64,000 bases of DNA, taken from contig NZ_CP009354.1 of the NCBI RefSeq assembly GCF_000772105.1, positions 868,001 through 932,000 on the forward strand. The letters run 5' to 3'. This document shows, piece after piece, positions 59,086-64,000 of the stretch. A program made the translations under genes and the position numbers. The stretch's first letter is position 1, and each line of letters begins with the position of its first letter. Source of the stretch: Vibrio tubiashii ATCC 19109 (GTDB lineage Bacteria > Pseudomonadota > Gammaproteobacteria > Enterobacterales > Vibrionaceae). Below the pieces are notes generated by a model. The model was not told the origin of the DNA, ran no database searches, and saw only the letters and a list, made by a program, of their open reading frames with translations.

Positions 59086-60219
59086 ATGGCAATTAACGTA
59101 AACACGAACGTGTCTGCGATGACTGCTCAGCGCTACCTTAATGGTGCGACTGATGGTATGCAGAAATCGATGGAGCGTCTATCTTCGGGTTACAAAATCA
59201 ACAGTGCCCGTGATGATGCTGCTGGCCTACAAATCTCAAACCGCTTGAATGCGCAAAGCCGTGGCTTAGACATGGCAGTAAAAAATGCGAATGATGGTAT
59301 TTCGATCGCTCAAACCGCTGAAGGTGCGATGAACGAAACCACCAACATTTTGCAGCGTATGCGCGATCTATCATTGCAATCCTCTAACGGCTCGAACTCG
59401 CGTTCGGAACGTATTGCGATTCAAGAAGAAGTTACCGCACTGAATGACGAGCTTAACCGTATTGCAGAAACCACTTCATTTGGTGGTAACAAATTGCTTA
59501 ACGGCACGTTCGGTACTCAGTCATTCCAAATTGGAGCGAGCTCAGGGGAGGCTGTTCAGCTTTCTATGGGTAGCATGCGTTCTGATACTGTAGGAATGGG
59601 TGGTAAAGCGTATATTGCTCAAGCAGGAAAAGCGTCAGATTGGACTGTTTCCGCAGGTACAACTGACCTCACACTAGACTATACTGATGTACATGGAGAG
59701 GCAAAAACGCTCACCATAAATGCAAAAGCTGGTGACGATATCGAGCAGCTTGCAACGTACATTAATGGTCAAAGTGAAGATGTGAAGGCTTCAGTGGGTG
59801 AGGAAGGTAAACTTCAACTTTTCGCAGCTTCCAATAAAGTCGCGACAGATGTCACGATTGGCGGAGGACTAGGTGGTGAAATTGGCTTTGGTGCAGGACA
59901 AGATCGTACTGTAGCTGACGTCGATGTTTCAACCGTAGCCGGTTCTCAGTTAGCGGTATCTGTTATCGATGGTGCATTGAAAACGGTAGACAGTCAGCGT
60001 GCTGAACTGGGTGCTTTCCAAAACCGTTTTGGCCATGCTATCAGTAACCTAGATAACATTAACGAGAACGTTAATGCGTCTAGAAGCCGGATCGTTGATA
60101 CTGACTATGCGAAAGAAACTACGCAAATGACTAAGTCGCAGATTCTTCAGCAAGCAAGTACTTCTGTTCTAGCGCAAGCCAAGCAGTCTCCGTCGGCAGC
60201 TCTTAGCTTATTAGGTTAA
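59086..60219 (+). CDS. Polar flagellin, third of three tandem copies (FlaA/FlaB-type)
   Basis: A 377-residue flagellin with conserved termini ([39 protein letters not shown]). The central region differs from the second copy mainly in residues about 185-290. Codon bias is high in the conserved ends but weaker in the centre, which suggests that the ends are homogenised with the neighbouring copy. By position it corresponds to V. parahaemolyticus flaA or V. cholerae flaB. AAGGAG precedes the ATG; flaG follows 71 bp later. Confidence 0.94.
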   Translation: MAINVNTNVSAMTAQRYLNGATDGMQKSMERLSSGYKINSARDDAAGLQISNRLNAQSRGLDMAVKNANDGISIAQTAEGAMNETTNILQRMRDLSLQSSNGSNSRSERIAIQEEVTALNDELNRIAETTSFGGNKLLNGTFGTQSFQIGASSGEAVQLSMGSMRSDTVGMGGKAYIAQAGKASDWTVSAGTTDLTLDYTDVHGEAKTLTINAKAGDDIEQLATYINGQSEDVKASVGEEGKLQLFAASNKVATDVTIGGGLGGEIGFGAGQDRTVADVDVSTVAGSQLAVSVIDGALKTVDSQRAELGAFQNRFGHAISNLDNINENVNASRSRIVDTDYAKETTQMTKSQILQQASTSVLAQAKQSPSAALSLLG

Positions 60220-60290
60220 TCGATAGGTTCGATAGGAGCTTATTGGTGCAACAGTATGTTGTAACCTGCTAAGGTGGAAGGGAGATCGTT

Positions 60291-60716
60291 ATGGAAATAC
60301 CATCCTACACATCGAACATCCAGCCTTATGGCTCAGATAGTGGCACTAAACTTGCTTCAAAATACGATGTACAGCAAGTTTCCTCGGAAAAGGAACAAGT
60401 CTCTACTAAGGAGATGAGCGAAAAAGCGACTCAGTCTGTTGAAAAAGCGATAGAAGCCTCGCAAGAGCGTGAAAAGCTAAACAGAGCGGAGCGCGAAAGG
60501 ATTGTTCAACAGATGAATGATTTCATCTCGTCGATCAATAAAGGCTTGTCATTTCGTGTAGACGAAGAATCTGGTCGAGATGTTGTAACAATATACGAAG
60601 CGGATACTGGTGATATTATTCGTCAGATACCCGATGAGGAAATGCTAGTTATCTTACGTCGCCTAAGGGAGCAAACCGCCCGATATTCATCGGGGATTGT
60701 GAACCAGACGGTGTAA
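60291..60716 (+). CDS. flaG: FlaG family protein
   Basis: A 141-residue protein; the N-terminal half is hydrophilic and disordered-looking (SSEKEQVSTKEMSEKATQSV), and the C-terminal half is the FlaG domain with INKGLSFRVDEESGRDVVTI and DTGDIIRQIPDEEMLVILRR. FlaG proteins limit or adjust filament length in several bacteria. It lies between the flagellin genes and fliD, 19 bp before the latter, and is probably co-transcribed with it. Confidence 0.93.
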   Translation: MEIPSYTSNIQPYGSDSGTKLASKYDVQQVSSEKEQVSTKEMSEKATQSVEKAIEASQEREKLNRAERERIVQQMNDFISSINKGLSFRVDEESGRDVVTIYEADTGDIIRQIPDEEMLVILRRLREQTARYSSGIVNQTV

Positions 60717-60735
60717 TCGTACTTGAGGTGAGTAA

Positions 60736-62757
60736 ATGAGTTTTGGCCCTATAGGCATGAATTCTGGCATGGATATCAATTCCATGGTCAGCAAAATTGT
60801 AGATTCGGAGCGCGTTCCTAAGCAGCAACGAATCGACAATGAGCGGACCCAAATTGATTCTAGTATCAGTGCCTATGGTCGACTCAGAGAGTCGCTGGAT
60901 ACGATGAAAAACTTGATGGCGAGCTTTCGTCAGGAGAAAGCTTTCGCCGCAAGAACAGTCGAATCAACGGATGAGGCTGTAGTATCCGCGACGGCAACCA
61001 CTGAAGCTATCGCTGGTCGATATGCTATCGATGTGTTGCAGCTTGCCCAAAGCCACAAAATTGCGTCAGATGTATTGCCGGAGGACGCAAAATTTGGCCC
61101 GGGTAAGCTGCAGATTTCAATGGGAGACAAAAAGTTCTCTATAGATGTTCAAGAGAACTCAAGGTTGGGTGATATCGTGCGCGGTATCAACGGCAGTAAG
61201 TCGAATCCCGGAGTTCGTGCTGCGGTTATCAATGACACGGAAGGCCCACGTTTGATTGTTGCGTCCAATGTTTCTGGGCAAGACAATGACATTTCAATGC
61301 GCGCTGAAGCGAAAGCTGGCGACCCGCTAAAACTACTCGAATACAAGACTCTTGAGCAACGAGTCAAAGACTTAGAACGCGCCCGCGCTGCCGCTCAAGA
61401 ATTGCTTGCCCCTCTGACACCAGAGGAGCAAAAAATTGCCGATAAAATTGCTCAAAATAACATCGATGCGGCAAAAGCTGTCGATGATGAGATCGCTGCA
61501 ACTTCAAAGCAAGCGGCAATTCAGGCTGATCCTAACGCAGCAAAAGATGCGACTGCTGACAATGAGATGTCAAAAAGCGCTACTGCGGCCGCTGCACAAG
61601 CGGGGATAGAAGCAAACAAATACATGAAACCCGAAGACCGTATTCCAGGATGGACAGAAACGGCGTCGGGGACTTTACTCAGCTCATACTGGGAACCAGA
61701 ACCTCAGCTTGACGATAAAGCAAAAGAAAAAGCTCCGGATGTTCCCGGCTGGTCTAATACAGCATCGGGCACTTTGACCGATTCGTACGTCACACCAAAA
61801 GAAGCACAGGCTAAGCTTGATGCTGAGCAAGCACGAATTGAGCAGAAAGTAGCGGATGAAAAAGCACTGCTTGCTCAACGTGTCGCGGCAGGTGAGCTGA
61901 CACCTGAGCAAGCCAAAGAAATGGAGCGGGCTAAACTTCCTAAAGAAGAGCGTGAGTACCTAGAGCGCATTGACCAAGCTCAAGCTGATCTCGTTGCAGC
62001 GCAACAATCATTTGATACTTACCGAGGTATGACAGAGGTACAGGCTGCACAAGATGCCAAAGTGCTACTGGATGGCGTTGCCCAGCTTTCAAGCAATAAC
62101 AATATTATTGAAGATGCCATTGACGGCGTTGATTTAACCCTAAAAGGACGTACAGCAGTAGGTAAGCCCGCTTCAGAAATTGATATTGAGTATGACCGTC
62201 AAGGCGTTCGTAATGATATTGAGCAATTTGTCGCTGCTTATAACCAGTTCTATCAAACCTCTCAGGAGCTTGGTGGCGTAGACCCAAGAACAGGTGCTGC
62301 AGGCCCACTGGCCGGAGATAGTATTGTTCGTAGTGCCGACTCTCGCCTGAAGTCGGTATTCTCCTCTCGGGTAGAGCCTGCGCCGGAGGATCTAAAAACA
62401 TTGACGGAGTTTGGTATTACCACTACCCGTCAAGGTACCTTAGAGATCAACTATGACATGCTAGATCGTCAGTTGAACAATAACTTTAACAAGCTTGAGG
62501 ACTTTTTTGGCGGGAACCAAGGTTTTGCTAAAAAGGTTGAGGACGCGATTCAAGGTCTGACTGGCGTAACTGGCTCGATACGAAATCGAGAGAAAAGTAT
62601 GACCGAGCGGACTTATCGCTTACAGGATGATCAAGCGGCATTGGATCGCCGTATGGATAATTTAGAAAAACGCACACACGCCAAATTTACGGCAATGCAG
62701 GATGCGACAAGCAAAATGCACTCTCAGCTCGCGGGTATGATGAATGCGCTTGGATAG
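60736..62757 (+). CDS. fliD: Flagellar filament capping protein FliD (HAP2)
   Basis: Cap protein that folds flagellin subunits at the filament tip (FlaH in V. parahaemolyticus). It has 673 residues, about 200 longer than enteric FliD. The N-terminal domain starts GPIGMNSGMDINSMVSKIVD, and the C-terminal domain contains VAAYNQFYQTSQELGG and ends MHSQLAGMMNALG. Between about residues 210 and 440 there is a long alanine/glutamate-rich, mostly helical insertion with two copies of a PGW-x-x-TASGTL-x-x-SY motif. It overlaps flaI by 14 bp. Confidence 0.94.
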   Translation: MSFGPIGMNSGMDINSMVSKIVDSERVPKQQRIDNERTQIDSSISAYGRLRESLDTMKNLMASFRQEKAFAARTVESTDEAVVSATATTEAIAGRYAIDVLQLAQSHKIASDVLPEDAKFGPGKLQISMGDKKFSIDVQENSRLGDIVRGINGSKSNPGVRAAVINDTEGPRLIVASNVSGQDNDISMRAEAKAGDPLKLLEYKTLEQRVKDLERARAAAQELLAPLTPEEQKIADKIAQNNIDAAKAVDDEIAATSKQAAIQADPNAAKDATADNEMSKSATAAAAQAGIEANKYMKPEDRIPGWTETASGTLLSSYWEPEPQLDDKAKEKAPDVPGWSNTASGTLTDSYVTPKEAQAKLDAEQARIEQKVADEKALLAQRVAAGELTPEQAKEMERAKLPKEEREYLERIDQAQADLVAAQQSFDTYRGMTEVQAAQDAKVLLDGVAQLSSNNNIIEDAIDGVDLTLKGRTAVGKPASEIDIEYDRQGVRNDIEQFVAAYNQFYQTSQELGGVDPRTGAAGPLAGDSIVRSADSRLKSVFSSRVEPAPEDLKTLTEFGITTTRQGTLEINYDMLDRQLNNNFNKLEDFFGGNQGFAKKVEDAIQGLTGVTGSIRNREKSMTERTYRLQDDQAALDRRMDNLEKRTHAKFTAMQDATSKMHSQLAGMMNALG

Positions 62758-63067
62758 TGAATTTCTCGGCCAATTAGCTGATTTATGTGAATTAGATCAA
62801 AAAGTTTCTGAAACTCTTACATCGGAAGAGATAAATGCTGAAGAAATTGTTCAGCTGGTCGATATAAGGGAACAGTTATTGCAAAGTTTACTGGATGTAA
62901 TAGAAAAACATCCAGAATTTGCACAACTACAGCAGTGGCATGATGCGGTCAAAAGAACCCAAACTGTTGTAGAATTAATGCAGAATAAAACTTCTGAACT
63001 GGGACGGGCGTTACAAAAATATCGCCATGGCAAACGTTCCGTTCAGCAGTATCAAAAGTTTTTATAG
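62744..63067 (+). CDS. flaI: Flagellar protein FlaI (FliT-like chaperone)
   Basis: A 107-residue helical protein of FliT character, probably an export chaperone for FliD. It is acidic at the N terminus and has a leucine/glutamate heptad pattern throughout (LVDIREQLLQSLLDVIEKHP). The start inside the fliD 3' end is accepted because of position and coupling; a GTG at 62757 would shorten it by four residues. Sequence identity to enteric FliT is low, so the name rests on synteny. Confidence 0.85.
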   Translation: MRLDSEFLGQLADLCELDQKVSETLTSEEINAEEIVQLVDIREQLLQSLLDVIEKHPEFAQLQQWHDAVKRTQTVVELMQNKTSELGRALQKYRHGKRSVQQYQKFL

Positions 63068-63081
63068 AGAAGAGGGTTGTT

Positions 63082-63492
63082 ATGCGTGGTTCACTACAGG
63101 CTTACAAGAAGGTATCGGTTGATAGCCAGCTCAGTGCGGCCTCCCCGCATAAAATTGTTCAAATGCTGATGGCTGGCGCTATTGAACGTTTGATTCAAGG
63201 TAAAGCGGCGATGGAGGCAGGAAACATTCCAGCCAAGGGCGAGCGTTTGGGTAAGGCTCTAGATATCATTATCAGTTTGCGAAGCTGTCTTTCTATGGAT
63301 GATGGGGGCGACATCGCTCAAAACCTTGATCAGCTTTACGAATTTATGATTACTCAGATCACGGAAGCGAATCATCAAAATAACCCGCAGCCGATTGATG
63401 ATGTGATTGAGATTATCCGTGAGATCAAGTCAGCATGGGATCAGATTCCTACTGAGTATCACAATCTAACAGCAGCGGATGTTGGTTTATAA
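63082..63492 (+). CDS. fliS: Flagellar export chaperone FliS
   Basis: A 136-residue four-helix protein that binds the C terminus of unpolymerised flagellin (FlaJ in V. parahaemolyticus). The N-terminal YKKVSVDSQLSAASPHKIVQ and MLMAGAIERLIQGKAAMEAG are the family signature. A GAAGAGGG-type ribosome site lies upstream. It closes the flaG-fliD-flaI-fliS group and is followed by a terminator. Confidence 0.95.
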   Translation: MRGSLQAYKKVSVDSQLSAASPHKIVQMLMAGAIERLIQGKAAMEAGNIPAKGERLGKALDIIISLRSCLSMDDGGDIAQNLDQLYEFMITQITEANHQNNPQPIDDVIEIIREIKSAWDQIPTEYHNLTAADVGL

Positions 63493-63624
63493 ACTGAACT
63501 AAGTTTTTAGGAAATTTCATACATAAATAAGTATGCATTGAAATATTATGCCTATTGAGCTTTTGGGCTAACATCACATCAAGTAATTGCTTGGTTGCCT
63601 TATTTTTTTTATCAAATAGAATAG

Positions 63625-63656
63625 AAGCCACTAACTAGCCTAGTGGCTTTTTTTTG
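63625..63656 (+). terminator. Terminator after fliS
   Basis: AAGCCACTA (63625-63633) pairs with TAGTGGCTT (63641-63649), followed by a run of T. Confidence 0.9.
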
Positions 63657-63767
63657 TTGCTGAAATTTCTAAATTGTCTAACGCGTTTTCTGAACTATAG
63701 TTACAAGTGACGTTTAGATTTTTAACCCAGCCACAACGTTTCAAAATAAAGGCAAACATTCTCACCT

Positions 63768-64000
63768 ATGCAAGGTTTAGCAAAACTACTTGTGATTGAA
63801 GATGATGCGCAAGCACGAATCAATCTCAGTAATATTTTAGAATTTGTTGGAGAACAGTGTGAGGCGATCACTTCTGATCAGCTTGATGACCTAGATTGGT
63901 CTCGAGTGTGGGCCGGTTGTATTCTTGGTTCTCTGAATAATAATAAATTACCTTCCAAGCTGAGCGATAAATTATCCCAGGCTAATCATATTCCTTTACT
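63768..64000 (+). CDS. flrA: Sigma-54-dependent flagellar master regulator FlrA (partial, 5' end)
   Basis: Cut by the window edge; 77 codons are present. The N terminus reads MQGLAKLLVIEDDAQARINL, then SNILEFVGEQCEAI, which is the typical FleQ/FlrA receiver-like domain (FlaK in V. parahaemolyticus). FlrA starts the flagellar hierarchy by activating sigma-54 promoters and is inhibited by cyclic di-GMP in V. cholerae. The place after fliS is conserved in vibrios. The AAA+ and DNA-binding domains lie beyond the window. Confidence 0.92.
   Translation, partial: MQGLAKLLVIEDDAQARINLSNILEFVGEQCEAITSDQLDDLDWSRVWAGCILGSLNNNKLPSKLSDKLSQANHIPL

Noticed and set aside
56342..60219. Assembly duplication of flagellin genes
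   Set aside because: The three copies differ clearly in their central regions and in all intergenic sequences, and three tandem flagellins at this locus are normal for vibrios.
60220..60290. Sigma-54 promoter before flaG
   Set aside because: TTGGTGCAACAGTATGTT has a partial resemblance to TGGCAC-N5-TTGC, but the spacing and the GC element do not fit well enough to call.

Overview
This 64 kb window comes from a chromosome of a marine gammaproteobacterium of the genus Vibrio. The genus call rests on several features: a sodium-type PomA/PomB stator, the polar-flagellin locus that runs flagellin x3, flaG, fliD, flaI, fliS, flrA, small proteins of Vibrio-type families (DUF3549, DUF3301, DUF2956, DUF2897, DUF2310), and a CsrB-family RNA. 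I cannot fix the species from the sequence alone. Most of the window is conserved core chromosome. The accessory-looking parts are a large secreted protease gene, a MITE-like insertion, a tandem repeat and a dispersed intergenic repeat.

Layout. 1-1.9 kb: DUF1853 gene divergent from a Nif3-family gene, flanked by two copies of one intergenic repeat. 1.9-13.3 kb: TCA-cycle block, with gltA on the minus strand and sdhCDAB-sucABCD on the plus strand, sharing an upstream region that carries a very good ArcA box and a CRP-like site. 13.3-14.4 kb: an 8-bp tandem repeat, a small coiled-coil gene and a CsrB-type sRNA with a UvrY/VarA-type upstream palindrome. 14.5-17.8 kb: small housekeeping genes, truC and a Bor-type lipoprotein. 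18-21 kb: xseB-ispA-dxs isoprenoid operon (minus). 21.2-24.6 kb: pomAB and thiI. 24.7-28 kb: GcvB sRNA divergent from gcvA, then an alpha/beta hydrolase, a DUF423 protein and rlmM. 28-33 kb: nuclease, xni, ppnN and a diguanylate cyclase (minus). 33-40 kb: TPR/degenerate-GGDEF membrane protein, queF, syd, a Zn-ribbon protein, DUF2897, an M15-type peptidase, dapE and an ArsC-like protein. 40-42.5 kb: small proteins, a detached nrfG and an SDR enzyme. 42.6-49.6 kb: formate-dependent nitrite reduction, nrfA divergent from nrfBCDE-(thioredoxin)-nrfF, with two NarP-type sites between. 49.8-54.3 kb: a 1492-residue predicted secreted metalloprotease with a GlyGly-CTERM tail. 54.5-56.2 kb: DUF2919 protein, a MITE-like element and a DyP peroxidase. 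56.3-64 kb: flagellar filament, cap and chaperone cluster, ending inside flrA.

How the genes work together. The TCA block and the nrf block are opposite sides of respiratory control: ArcA-type repression of sdh/suc, and NarP/FNR-type control of nitrite ammonification. The two sRNAs would add post-transcriptional control: CsrB by titrating CsrA, GcvB by repressing peptide and amino-acid uptake. Motility genes (pomAB and three flagellins) each carry a sigma-28-like promoter. I found no CRISPR array, rRNA, tRNA, prophage or transposase gene. The least explained items are the GlyGly-CTERM protease, the TPR/degenerate-GGDEF protein beside an intact diguanylate cyclase, the TA-flanked MITE, and the tandem repeat beside csrB.
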